This document shows, piece by piece, positions 1 through 12,162 of a DNA stretch of 64,000 nt. The DNA lies in NCBI GenBank assembly GCA_949358305.1, contig OX442314.1:16237060-16301059 (forward strand), in the 5' to 3' direction. Numbering within the stretch: position 1 is the first letter of the stretch; each line of letters starts with the position of its first letter. The stretch is from Strigamia acuminata. Taxonomy: Eukaryota > Arthropoda > Chilopoda > Geophilomorpha > Linotaeniidae. The translations under genes and the position numbers were made by a program. The notes beneath the pieces are model-generated. The model ran no database searches, was not told the origin of the DNA, and saw only the letters and a program-made list of their open reading frames with translations.

Positions 1-1147
1 CCGGATGCATTAAGGAGACGTGCAATGTGTAATGCCACAGCCTAAAAGACAAACAAAGAGAAAGACAATTTTAGTTTCTTATTTTTCTCAAATCTGTCAA
101 TGTGTGTCATGTCTACAGTTTGACTCGCTTTATCGGTAATTGAACTGGGCAACGAGGTTAGTACCAATTGTCATGTTAATCTTTTCCATCAGATTAATTT
201 TAAAAAACATATTGTGTAAGCTTCAAACAAAATGTCGAATATGACTATTAAATTTTAATATTAATATTTAAGCGCAATAACGAGCTAGTTATCGAGGTGG
301 TAGTTATTTGACGATTTAATTTAATTTTGTGTGTTGGTATATTTAAGTTTAAAACTTATTTGCAATTATTGGTAGTCTATGTGTGGCTGTCCTCTTATCA
401 GATTGTATTTCTCAGGGACAAACAAAAATAGTTTACATTTTATCACATAAAATCAACAGAAAACAGCCCATAGAGTAATTTCAAGAAAATGAATTGGATT
501 GTTAATTGGATTTGACGGATACATTTTTTAGGGTGAAATCTACTCCAAAGGTTTGTTTACCCACTTGGTTTTAATTAAAGATTAGTAATCAATTAAAACA
601 ACTTTAAAAAAGCAATTAAAGGAAATTAAAAACGGAAATCAACATCAATTAATTCAGCAATTGATCAGATTTGTGTAAATTAAACCTCACAAACGTTTCA
701 CATCTTACCTGAGAACATCCGTTGATGAGCACCGTTTGTTTCGGACAAAAAACTTTAGGTTTTGAAAATATTGAAACGATGGACTGGATAAAGTAATTGA
801 TTGTCCGGCGAACTAAACTGTAGAAAAGAACAACAGCAATAACAGGCAGAAGCATGATCCATTGGACAACCAATAAATAAATCAGCAAAGCCACCATCAA
901 GCGACATTTTTCGTACCTGCAATTTAAAAAAACAAAAATTAATTTCCAATTGACAAAATAATCAATTTTCTCTTAAAATCAAAACAAATTGAAATGAAAG
1001 AAAAACTTACACGCTGATGTTTGTCGCCGCCTGACTATTTCGTCTACGGAAAGATCCCACTCCGTTTACCAATCCCCTTCTTAACCCTTTTTTCATCGCT
1101 CTACTTCCTTCTGTAGGATTGAAGCAACCAACTTGTCTGCAACCCAT
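1..1147 (-). CDS. 5' part of a membrane-anchored short-chain dehydrogenase (SDR), partial
   Basis: Three exons are visible: 1147-1011, 916-709 and 41 to beyond base 1. All have consensus splice sites and the phases fit (137+208 nt = 115 codons). The start is the first ATG after an in-frame TAG. The protein begins with a basic stretch (KKGLRR, FRRR), then a long hydrophobic segment at about residues 53-75 and an amphipathic stretch. It then enters what looks like the first Rossmann beta-alpha unit of the retinol/hydroxysteroid dehydrogenase type (known pattern VLITGCDSGFG). Here it reads VLINGCSQAVA followed by LHIARLLNASG, aligning without a gap, but the TGxxxGxG glycines are mostly replaced (NGxxxAxA). 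The family call rests on this short alignment and the N-terminal anchor. Catalytic residues lie outside the window. The cofactor motif may mean a non-catalytic or altered enzyme. Confidence 0.6.
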
Positions 1148-4100
1148 AATGCGTGCGACTGACAGTGTCGCTAATGCTATGTCAAATATAATCTACTGTC
1201 CGGTAAGGTTCAAAGTCTAAACTTGCGTAGCGCTTGAATTACAGTACTTTGCTCTACGGTTCAAAGTATGAGGTTGAGTGATGTAAATAGTCCTAGTTTT
1301 TACAAATAAAAGCAAAAAGATTTATGTACTTTGGATAAGCGACCCCTGAACCCTTCTATCGATTCTTTCTCTAGTTATAGTGATGTCGGCGACGTCTAGC
1401 GAACTTTTGAATGGGTGGCGCAATTTTAAGTTTACACATTTCACAGTTTCCTTTCATTCTGATCAAAACAGTTTTCGGAAGGGATTAAAACACTGATAAA
1501 ATGGAAAAATCATCGCACTTTTTCTAGTTAAAACACTGAAACGCAAAGAGGAAAAGACGAAATTTCGTTTATTCATTTAAAACAGCAAATAAATTACGGA
1601 GTAGTCTGTAATTGAGTTAACCCTGTTATACTTTATTACTTATAATCAGTAATGGTTTATTAATGCTTAAGTTTCGTTTCTAATTTGTTTTAATTACGAT
1701 TTATCTTGTAATTACTCTGCCAAGCAAGACTTTAATTTATTCAAGGTTGAAGGAAATGTCCGAAAGACCAATGTCTATTTTTAAAACGGAGAAGGTTACG
1801 TAAGCAATACTACTGTGTATTATTTTAACGGCCTGTCATAACACGACTCTTTTGTCATGTCGAAGTTGAAATTGAAGATTTCTTTTGTACTGTATATATT
1901 ATTTCCAAAAGAAGTCATGATTTTTAGACTAGGTACTGTATTAAAAAAATATTTTTCTAGGATTTTTAAAGTTTTTTTCTTGTTATAGGAAAAACCATGG
2001 TCTTGACCCATAAGAATATCAATAAAAAGCAACTTTAAATTGAACTTTGTTCTTGAGATGTGTAACTTTGTATCAAACAAAAGTCCAATTCTTTCACGTG
2101 AAAAACCAATTGCCCGCCAAGAAAATAATGATTCATACAATTTCGATTTTTTTAAAGTACCTTAGTTTACAGTCTAATATTGAGACAAATATCTTACGGG
2201 GATGTTTCAATTTGTTTAACTAATTTTAAACAAATAGCATCTTAACTATTTACGGTAAGTATATTTATCATTGCGATAAAAAATCATATGCAATAGAGGA
2301 AAAAATGCAGACTAACAAAAAAAAAGGTCTGATCGTGTTTGTTTCTTTTTTTTTTTGATTTTCAACTTTCACATTTTTGATCTGGACTTTTCACTTTATA
2401 CAACACATATTTTTTTGCTCAATTTTTTTTTGCTCAATTAGACATGTGCATTCTGCATGTACAAACCTTTTCTCATTTTTCTGTGCTGATTATGTTTTTT
2501 TTTTTTTTACATCTGCTTCGGTTTTCATTTAGTCCGACCTGATTGTTCCTTCTCAAACAAGTTTTTTTATTTTTTTATTTTATTTTTTTTAACTGATTTT
2601 GATTTTGACTGGAGCTGAACAAAGTGGTTTTTGTAATTTTTTTTCTCCAAATGTCAGGTCAAAGTAAGGTCCACAATTCAGAGGCCAGCCTGATGAAGAG
2701 AAAGACAGTATTTCCAATTTGCGGCGGTAACTGGAAATTGGAAGCAAAATTAAAGATGAAACACGTGCGCTACAGATTATGGGGAAATTCTACTTAATCT
2801 GCCCTCACGTGGCTCATTATTTTCAAAAAATATGAAACTTGCAAAAATACTAATAAAAAAATAAATATAAATAAAACTAAAGAGATTGAAAGTAGTGGTT
2901 TTGGTTTTGATATTGAACTCTGCTCGTATAAAAGAGAACATTGTTACGTATTATTACAATGAAACTTGACACTCCAACCCTGACACCATCAAACAACACA
3001 TACGGAACAGTTTCAATTGTAATTAACAGCTTCCTATTAAAATAAATTCACATAAAAGCAAATCAAATCAGAAAGTTGATTATTATTAGGCTGTAATTTT
3101 GTATCAAAATAGCTAAATTCCTCCGCAACACACCAAATCACGATAATGATTATTAGAAATGTTGAAATGGTGACACAATAATGCTGCATTCATTTCAAAT
3201 GTAATAAACCTACAAATGCATTTGAAACAAGGTCTAAATTAAAAATGTTTAATTTGTTTGATTTTAGTATTAATTTAATCGCCTCTTGCATTCCAAAATA
3301 TTGAATAAAATCTGTTGTTCTCTTTTGTTTCACCAAACCAGTCCAAATCGCATTTGCAAACATGTTTAAACCATATATCGTCCTCCAAATTGGAAGTGAA
3401 AATCCCTCATTTGCGAGAGCGATGCTATAAATAGACGATAAATACGGTGCCGCGGCTGGAGGTGAGCGCGAGTCAGGAAAACGGTCACTTCAGGCGGCAC
3501 TTTAAGTAGGAGTGGACGGGAGGGGCGGCGTGTGACAGAAGCAACTGGATTGCAGGGGCGGTCAAAATCAAAAAGAAAAATTTTTGAAAACAACACCCTA
3601 ATGCTGTCATCTTAAAATTTTGCGACATATTTACATTCAGTCTGTAATAATGCTTAGCTTAACCTTGTCCAAGGCTTAACCCAAATGTTATAATTCAAAG
3701 GGCAGAAGCAATAAAATGCTACTTTTTATCAAGGATGTGTACGCGTCTGTTTTGTCTGTGCGAACTGCGAGCACGAGGTTGTTTGGTCGAGTCGAGTTTG
3801 AGTTATATCTGTGACACAGATTCTACTCCTTTCGCCCGTACGCCCCGCCCACAAGGGAGACCAGCAAAAGATCAGCCGTCGCCATCTGTCGGCTAGCTGT
3901 AAAAATAATGCTAATGCAAAGCAAAAGGTCCATAAATATTCGAAAGGGCTGAAATGAAACCGACGATGCAACAAAATTTTATATAAATAAAATGAAACTA
4001 TAGAATGAATATTTTTAAAAAAAAATTTTGAATCCTTTTATGCCATCCACAGCCAAGCTTTCTCATCTCTTTATCATTTGGTTCAGCCACATGCTGACAA

Positions 4101-5260
4101 CTCATGCGCCACATGTTTTGTTACCCGCGCCTCGCACTGGTCGATGTGAGGTGAGATTTCGGATAAGATGCATTGTGGAAAATTGTGACAAATTTGTGAC
4201 AACATAAGTCACTTTACATGAAATAACAAAAAATTAAAATAAAGATTTTTAGATTAGTTTATAAAATCCCAAAGTACACACGCATTGTTTACGTTTTATC
4301 TCCAAGCTAAAGGCGGCTGCAGCAGTGCCAAACCGATGCTTTACTTGACCTTCAGAAACTCGAGTATCGTCTTTCAGCTTGAAGAAAAGCGGAGACGTCT
4401 TTTTGGCTACCGGTATGGCATTGACGTTGACATTTTTAAACGTGATTTATGACTTCATTGAAGTTATTCTTGATTTCATAATTTATTCAGGTCAGCAGTC
4501 ACATTCTGCTTTGAATATTTAAAAGCACAAACATAGCAAAACATGTCGTTTCCATTTCAAACATTTTTATCATCAACTGCTCTCGATTGAACGACATGAT
4601 TCCCATGAGATAGTTACTTTTGCTGAACCTGAGCAGAACTTATCAATAATTTCTTTTTCAATTTAAAAAAAAAATAATAATAAATAAATTGTGAATATCT
4701 GGAATAATCATAAAAAAATAAATATATTACCGTGTCGTTTCTTAATAAAATTTAAATTTTATCTCTGCCCTTTATTTCTACATTCAATTTATTAAAAACA
4801 ATATTTTTTTTCAAACAAATTGAAATTAGAATTTGTTTTTCATTTCGCAATGAAAAAATTATATTAGAAAAAAATCGAGGTCTACAGTGGAAATATTTGC
4901 TCATTTGAATTTCCGATGAATGTACAATTTGTTAAACCTAATTTGTATTCCGATTGTCTGTTTCCTTACAGAGACATGTCTGCCAACTAAACAAAGAAAT
5001 GACAAATTTATCCTTGCAAACTTGTTCTACCAACAGAAGTTCTTTTATTACTTCATGAGTACACAATTTGGCTCGAAATAACAACTTTTCTTCGGTTTAT
5101 TTTAAGATTATATTTATTTCACCAAGAAATTAAAGCTATTATAAATTAAAAACAGACAAACAACGATAATAAAAATATTGAGCAGCATATAATCTTTTAA
5201 AACAATAATTTTATGTTACTAAATAGTTTAAATAGGTTGAAAATCAGACAGTCTTAATTT
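1148..5260. other. AT-rich spacer with a GC-rich patch at about 3420-3900
   Basis: I see no convincing coding region here. Most of it is AT-rich with long T and A runs (for example 2340-2640). The exception is about 3420-3900, which is GC- and CpG-rich and contains GC-box-like stretches (gggaggggcggcg near 3520 and gggcggggcg on the minus strand near 3840). It also has TATA-like elements (ctataaatag near 3425; tatataaa near 3980, usable on the minus strand). This would suit a promoter or 5' untranslated exon, perhaps of the SDR gene whose first coding exon is at 1147, but no donor site links them clearly. Open frames in the patch look like by-products of the GC content. Confidence 0.35.
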
Positions 5261-5333
5261 GGGCCTGTGGCGCAACGGATAACGCGCCTGACTACGGATC
5301 AGGAGATTGCAGGTTCGAATCCTGCCAGGCTCG
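5261..5333 (+). tRNA. tRNA-Arg (anticodon ACG)
   Basis: A 73-base cloverleaf can be traced by eye. The acceptor arm starts GGGCCTG and pairs with CAGGCTC. The D-arm/A-box is TGGCGCAACGG. The anticodon stem CCTGA/TCAGG encloses the loop CTACGGA with anticodon ACG. The T-arm/B-box is GGTTCGAATCC. No intron is seen and CCA is not encoded. A run of T follows at 5340-5350, as expected for an RNA polymerase III terminator. The gene sits about 450 bp beyond the 3' end of the GPCR gene, in opposite orientation. Confidence 0.95.
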
Positions 5334-5351
5334 ATTTACTTTTTTTTTTTT
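5334..5351 (+). terminator. Pol III T-run terminator of the tRNA
   Basis: A run of about eleven T residues begins a few bases after the tRNA 3' end, the usual stop signal for RNA polymerase III. Confidence 0.8.
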
Positions 5352-5788
5352 AAATTAAATTTTTAATGCGAGTAAATAATTTATTTCAACCAACCGAACA
5401 AGAAAATTTTTCTTTCAAACATTTTTCAATTTTATGTACACATATTTAGAGAAAATACAGCTATGTAAATTGGACACTGAATACACAGTATAGTATAGTA
5501 AGTTTTCTTTTTACAATATGGAAATGAACAATTTTTTAAACATCCAGTTTCAACACATGTGTATTTTAATTAATTAGTTTGTGTTTTACTTTTAGATATG
5601 TTATGATTAATTTCTCATTGAAATAAAAAGCTTTTTTCTTTTCGTGTTTCACCAAGATAGGAAATGAAGTCAAAATGTTTTTAGGTTTCCCATTGACGAT
5701 GAAAAAAATTAAACAACGATTTAATTAGGATGTCTAAAAATACAATAACATTTGTACTTTACCATCTCGGTTAAATTAAAAATGATTT

Positions 5789-8700
5789 CTAATCTGAATC
5801 TTGAGATTTGTCTTTCGTTGACATCGCTGCTGGAAAAGTGACAACTTTCGCGACACAAGTACCGTTCGGAGGATCATCTTGAGATTCGACATCAAGTAAG
5901 TTATTAGTGACTACTGTTCGTTCGGACCATCTGTGACTATCCAAATATTTGGAGCGCTGTTTCTCACGGTTCGATCGACGTAGATAAAGCGTGCAGTTGA
6001 ATGAAAACATGCCGTAGACGATTGGATTCATACATGAGTTGGACGAAGCAAATAGAAAAAGAGCGCTTTGAATACGGGGATCGACTCGTTTTGCTGATGC
6101 AGGCGCGAACCAGTACCAAAGACACATCACGTAGTAAGGTGTCCAACACATGACAAAAACAGCAACAATTAAAACTGTCATTTTTAAAGTTTTTGTCCGC
6201 GCACGACTCAAGTTGCCAAATCCTGAACGCCTCAACTGGCATTCCCCTAAAGCCGACGATTTAGATTGCTCTGTACAGTCATGATAAATCAACAAAGAAA
6301 TAATAAAATTGTATTATGAGATAAATCACCTTAAAATTAATCCTATAAAATTAACAAGTATTGGCCTATGGTGTGTAACAACGAGATTAAATTTAGCCTC
6401 AGTAAATATTGGCAAAAATATTTAATAAATATGGTATCAAAAGAAAAACATTGAAGTTCGATTTTTTTGTATACTATATTGCACATACTCAACTACTTGT
6501 AAAAACGATTTTTCTGAGAGTTCTGTATATAAAAACTTCTATCTTTAGACTTCAATTTGCTTCTTTTGTTATTTATTGGATATTGAAAAATCTTTTTTTT
6601 TTTTAAATATAATATTTGTAACCTTACCTTTATATTCATGGGATTTCATCGAGATCTCAATCAGGATGGCCCCGTACGAGGCAATAATTACAACTAAAGG
6701 AAATCCATACATTGCAATCATTCCAAACATGTAATAAGCGAGCTCATGAATGCGACTAGGAAATGAATTGAATGTGACACATTGTTCAAACCATGTGATT
6801 TCGCCATGTCGTTCCACGTGGAAAACTACCACCTGGAAATAAAATTAATAAATAGAAAATAATTTTTATTTCCATACCTTTTGTTAATTATATAATAGAA
6901 TCAAATTCATTTCACGTTTTTGTGACTGGTGGCGTTGCATTTTGCCACCCAACACCTCACGATAAAAAGGTTAGTGATAATAAATCGTCTGTCAACTTCA
7001 ATAAAGAATGGCTGCAACTGACAAAGAGAATTGTATCTGCGCATTCCAATTCCCATCGGTGCAGCGTACAGGTGTATAAAGGCTGGTTAATCAACAGATA
7101 ACTAGAATTTATTTTTGTTGTTTGAATCATCAGTAATCCACCATCCCATCAGGTGGAAACACACCTAGCGCTTGCCAATTGCTTTATACAAGTCGAATTA
7201 TTGACATCCCACGTGCAATTCATTTCCCCGATGACAAAGTTTGTCCTATTGGTTATCGTGTTGACAATCCGTGTTCATTCGAACGTGCCATACAGCAATG
7301 ACAATAATAGCAAACAAAATCTTTAAGAATCATTTGAGCTTTCTGCTCATAAACGTTCATCACTCATCAGTTCTTAAGTCAACAAGTTCTCTTAAAGTAC
7401 GGTGAGCAAAAAGCATGAAAAATAAAAAATTAGAATTTTAGTTACGAAAACAATGTTCCAGGATGGGAAATTTACATGCAAAGATACAGTATACAATTTC
7501 AATTTTTAGGTGCAAAATCCACTTGCAAAATTCTTTTAAATAAAAGTGCAGTTTTGGCTTTAAAAACAGATTATTAAGTAAAAAAAATACATTTTGGACC
7601 AACGTACACGCGTTTTTATGATTGCAAACGATCACCTTATTAAAATGCACCAGGTGTAAAAAATACAGTTTGTTCAAACTTTTAAGATGTGAACACAGAA
7701 ACACTTTTTTTCCCGATTATAATCCAAATAGAATCTCGTGGAAGATTGTTTTCCATCTGCTAATGGTGCACCATTACCATATCAATGCGGGCTGAACTAT
7801 ATCTGGATAAAAACGTGATTGAAAGTAATGAAACATAAATAACTTTCCAGAAGTTTAGAACTAGCTAAAATTGTAATATGAATACGAGAGATAGATATTG
7901 AGTATAATTGTTTCACAAAATTCATCCCATGGAACCTTGGCGAGTGTTATATAATATTAAACTTAGAAGTACAATAGTATTATGTGACACTAAAACAAAC
8001 AAGCATCATAATGACACAGTTCACATAACAACAATTGCTAACAAATAGAAAGTGAATCCTTGACAACCGAAAAATAGGTCTCAACTAGCTGGAAAAATTG
8101 GAAAACTTAGACAAATTCGAGTCCTGTAACCCAAGTTTCAGAAATTAGAATAATGATGTGCATTGAGTAGAAGCAAGGAAGTAACGAGAGTGCATTTAGA
8201 TACCGAATAACCGATCCCATAAAAAACGTTTGCGCAGTCGGAGGGCTGTACGGTGCAGCATCACAAAAGGATTGACTACTACGAGTATCACTAGATCTCT
8301 GGTCGAGTGTGGTCAATCTGTGCCTTTTATTTCTGACGAAATGGTATATTTGCATTTTTGCAAATATATTGGTTCATTATGTAATATCAAACATTCGAAA
8401 CATGATATATCATACGGGATAATTTTCTTTTAAACAGTTTGTTGTTTGCTCTATGAGCAATTTTGACTTTACAGTTGTAGTCAGGTTTTATCTTGTTTCT
8501 TCAGAAACCTTTTTTATGTGAAGCAGCAGTGGACTCTTTTGTGATCATTAGATCAAAAAGCTTTGTTTCTAAATTGAAAAACAAAAATCAATCGAGCCAT
8601 GTGTTTATTAGCCAGGCCAAAAGGCCAAAAGGCCAAAAAGTCTACTCATTCTAAAAAAATGCGTTTTTTAAACAATTTTTCCTTGGGTTCATTCATGCAC

Positions 8701-10569
8701 AAGTTTGAATGCGAGTTAATAAAGGAAAAGTGGCAATATTTTGAGCCGGAAAAAAGGCAACGGCAAACATAAAAATGTGTAAATCTAAGCCGCTATCCCC
8801 ATAGCAACGAAGATTCACTGCTCCAACCTCATTTTAAGACGACACAAAGTTTGCATTAAATTCATGTACGGTCAACTTTTTGTATAAACATCTCACAGCA
8901 GTGCATCAACAAATTAAAATTTCTACCTAAATAAGCTTAATTTATAAATTTACTGCTATTATAATCTAAACTTTTAACAGTTTTACAAATGAATTCTCTT
9001 AAGAATAATTGAAAACTTAATGTAGTGTAAACTCCAAGTGATGTGTAATTTCTATGCTGCAGATCCACATTTGGATCTGGAAAAGGTTATCTGTCTGCCC
9101 CAAGTGAAAATATTAATATTGATAACTCGGTTCCGAACAACAAGTAAAACCCTCGAGTATAATTTTATGTATGCTAAACTACGTTTTATACCAGTAATAA
9201 TTTATTTAGAATAATTAAAGTTTCAAATGGGACTTTGAATTAGCGCAGAGAAATTGGATTGATTTTAAGCGCAGAAAAATGCCGCTTTTAATCATTGTGG
9301 TTATTGGCTAACAACTACTGTTAACTGAAGCTTGAAAATGTTCGGTGTAATTTTCGTATGCAAAGAAATATATCAATTCGTGTATTGATTTTTCATTAAA
9401 CCAACCTAAACACCTCGTTTCAAATAGCTTAGAATTTAATTTAAAAACTAACGTTCTGTTTAATAAGTACCACCCACATGATATTGAATCATTAAACCAA
9501 ATCGTGAACTGACGTTTGAGTGAAGGCAGAAAATAATTAAAATGTGTTTTTGTGTACTTTCATCTCTAGGTTATGTTCGCTACTAAATTGATAAATACAA
9601 TTGGTGTGGACGATTTGACGATTAAATATATCACACACCCCGCATAATTTGTTCTTATTTTTGTTTAAAATTGAATTTACTGAAGCCACCCCATGGAGTT
9701 TTCTAGTAATTTGAATTTTATAGCATAATTCTTTAATCAAAGTACACCGCAGCTACACGCTGTATATTTCAGATTTAAAACTTCCTTTCATTCAATTTAT
9801 TCTGTCACAAAATAACTATCAATTGGATCGGGTTTAAAAGAAAAGCAAACCCCACGGGGATGCTTTTAATAAACTCATTTCCAACACAATCTTCCCTCAA
9901 TCCAGCCTGCGAGATAAGCAACTCCATAGTCGAGTGTTTTACTTCATTCTCCTCGAATGAGTTTATCGGGTTCTGTTGAAAAGCAGAACATCGGTGGCTG
10001 CCCCATAGCGTCTTTCAAAAATCTTATTTATAATTTATACTACCCACAAATCTTACCTGCGGAACAGAACAGATGGTGCTCATAATCCATGCGCCTATCA
10101 ACATGAGTTTACCTCTTCTGTACGAATAGTGAATGGCCATAGGATGGAGAATAGCAAAGTATCGATCTACACTGATGCACACGAGCACGAAAGATGACAA
10201 GAAGAGACCGAAGGTGCGAAAAAATGCAAATATGCGACACATAGCATCCCCGGCCCACCACGATACGGTCGCTGCCCACGCAATCTCCAATGGCATCATC
10301 ACAAAAGTTACCAGAAGATCGCCAACTGCCAAGTGAATTAGCATGAGATCCACCAAGGATTTTTTCTTGCGTCGTCGGAAAACTAACGATGCAAGTACAC
10401 TCAAGTTGCCGATACCAGAAACGAGCACCAGAACACTGTAAGTAACTATTGAGACCAGATGATGCTCTCCGAATTGCAGCTCTGGAGGAAACTCGGGCTC
10501 ACTTTCATTCGTATGTGAGTTATTGTCCTGTGGCCATAAAGACGAGCTTGTGCTCAACTTCAAACTCAT
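5789..10569 (-). CDS. Adipokinetic-hormone-receptor-type GPCR (AKHR or ACP receptor)
   Basis: There are three coding exons: 10569-10057, 6832-6628 and 6270-5789. Splice phases (0 and 1) join cleanly to give 399 residues. The start is the ATG beginning MSLKLSTSS; an upstream in-frame extension would need GTG. The extracellular N-terminus has two N-glycosylation sequons (NNS, NES). TM1 carries GNLSVL, TM2 HLAVGDLLVTFVMMP. The segment before TM3 has AGDAMCRIFAFFRTFG, with the ECL1/TM3 cysteine, and TM3 ends in the DRY motif (SVDRYFAIL). Exon 2 has the ECL2 cysteine (EQCVTF). Exon 3 has TM6 CWTPYYV and TM7 NSCMNPIVYG. The FFRTFG and MMPLEIAWAATV signatures match insect AKH receptors and the related ACP receptors. 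They do not match corazonin receptors, which differ there. I cannot separate AKHR from ACPR by eye. It should couple to Gq/Gs and bind a pGlu-blocked peptide (family knowledge). Confidence 0.9.
7075..7080 (+). promoter_or_regulatory. TATA box ahead of the intronic peptide ORF
   Basis: TATAAA lies 150 bp upstream of the small secreted-peptide ORF, within gtgTATAAAggctgg. There is no ATG between it and the ORF start at 7231. No clear initiator motif is visible at the expected distance, so this is a candidate only. Confidence 0.35.
7231..7326 (+). CDS. Candidate 31-residue secreted peptide inside the GPCR intron
   Basis: A complete ORF lies antisense within the 3.2 kb first intron of the GPCR gene. 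It opens with MTKFVLLVIVLTIRVHS, a textbook signal peptide: one positive charge, a hydrophobic core, then small/polar residues at the likely cleavage site. A hydrophilic 14-residue tail follows (NVPYSNDNNSKQNL) with an NNS sequon and no cysteine. It is the first ATG after the TATA box at 7075, and an AATAAA follows at about 7421. Promoter, ORF and polyadenylation signal thus fit in about 350 bp. No family is recognised. So short an ORF can arise by chance, and nothing here proves transcription. Confidence 0.35.
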   Translation: MTKFVLLVIVLTIRVHSNVPYSNDNNSKQNL

Positions 10570-10619
10570 GCTGACTGTCGACGTGATCAGCTCGCTCACT
10601 CTCTCACTATGCACTCACT

Positions 10620-12160
10620 CTCTCTCTCTTTCAATTTTTCCTCCGTCCTCTCTCCACTAGTGCCACCTAGTCCCAGTGTACGTCTTAGATCAATGTGAAG
10701 CTCGTGTAGTCACATGACCCTCACATCACGTGATGATGAAAATTGAATTGAAAATACTGTAGAGAATGTTTGGGTAGATGAAAAGAAGTTGAATGTGTTA
10801 AGTACAAGTAGAAGAAAAAAAGAGATTGGGTATTTTTCGTATCACAACGTGTATGTTTTCCAATCTCGTTGATAATTATTGATTGTCATCTGCATTTAAT
10901 CCCATAGAGAGTTGCAAAGTCCATTAAATGTACAGAGGCTTACAATTAGGTTCAAGTTTTAATTCGATTTAAAAGTTTTTTTTTTGTTAATTAATGTGCG
11001 ATGTCAGCACTCTCTGCATAAAGATTGTTTCATAGTACATGTAATAAATATTTCAATATCGTGCTTTCATTTGGATCGGTTGCCAAAAAGAATGGATGCG
11101 AGCGCACATTCACTCTAATAAAACAAATGCAGCGAAAATACTATTTTGCATTTTTCGACGTCAACATTGCAAGTGTAAGCTACATTTCACTTTGAATTAT
11201 AACATAAAAAAGTTTATTTTTAATTTATTTTTATTAGTTTTACAAGTTAAATCAATTTTTTTTTAAAAAGTATAAATAGCACATTTTGAAATCGATTTTC
11301 ATCTTATGACACGCTTTAAATATTTATAGAAAATTAATCTGTGTTAGTTGCCGCTTGCTTTACATTGCAGTGAGGCAATTCACAGCAGTTTCTCCGGTTA
11401 ATTAAACTAGAAATTTGGCATTTATCTAAGACTTATTTTACTTTTAAAAGAATTTCTGTTTGTTATCTTTAAGGCCTGGCACTCGATTCTTACAGAAACA
11501 CCAACGGTGAACAGAAATTGAATCTGGTGGCTGTAGACATACCACAATCTTTTATCAAACATCGAGTTGCAACTGTCAGCACTTCTCTTACAAGTTAGGT
11601 GACCCTTCCACCAATTTAGTTTGAAGCCTTACAAAACAAGTTTGTATAGATTGTGAGTGTTCTTTTTTTTGGTAAATCACTGATGAGATTTTTTTTGTGT
11701 ATAGTAGCAAAGTTTTTTTTCTTTTCCCCGGGTGATTTAGTTTTTTATTCCGTCGATAAGTAAGAAAATGTTGCTTTTATGCATTTTCAATATTGTGTTC
11801 AATTTCCGATTTCAAAATACGACAAACTTGTATGGTTTCCAAACCTAAAAAGGCTTCAGTTCACTTAAATTTCACCTTTTACAAATCAGTTTAAAATTGA
11901 AATGTGTTAAAAAGGCGTGATTTAAATTTAGAAAATTCGATCAATTTTGCAATAGCATTAAAATGTTAATGGAGATTAAGTTACTTCTCAATTTCTCATA
12001 CTATGAAAAGTTAAACATTTATTACGCATTTTCTCTTTCCTCGTACAGCTTTGCTGCATTGCACTTCCTGACATAAATGTAAATTTTATTATTTTGCGAA
12101 ACGTGAGTTGCGAAGAAATTTTTCAACTTTTATCAAATATACAATATATATATATATATA
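10620..12160. other. Spacer; 5' flank of the GPCR gene
   Basis: No gene was seen. The segment next to the receptor start (10610-10660) is a CT/GA-rich run (ctctctctctttc), probably 5' untranslated or promoter sequence. A (TA)n tract at 12146-12162 abuts the fold-back element. Confidence 0.4.
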
Positions 12161-12162
12161 TA

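Noticed and set aside
3366-3974. Two minus-strand frames in the GC-rich patch
   Set aside because: Low-complexity Arg/Pro-rich translation typical of GC-rich DNA; better read as promoter sequence.
8107-8433. Overlapping frames on both strands in the GPCR intron
   Set aside because: No splice context, no domain, no signal peptide; they shadow each other.
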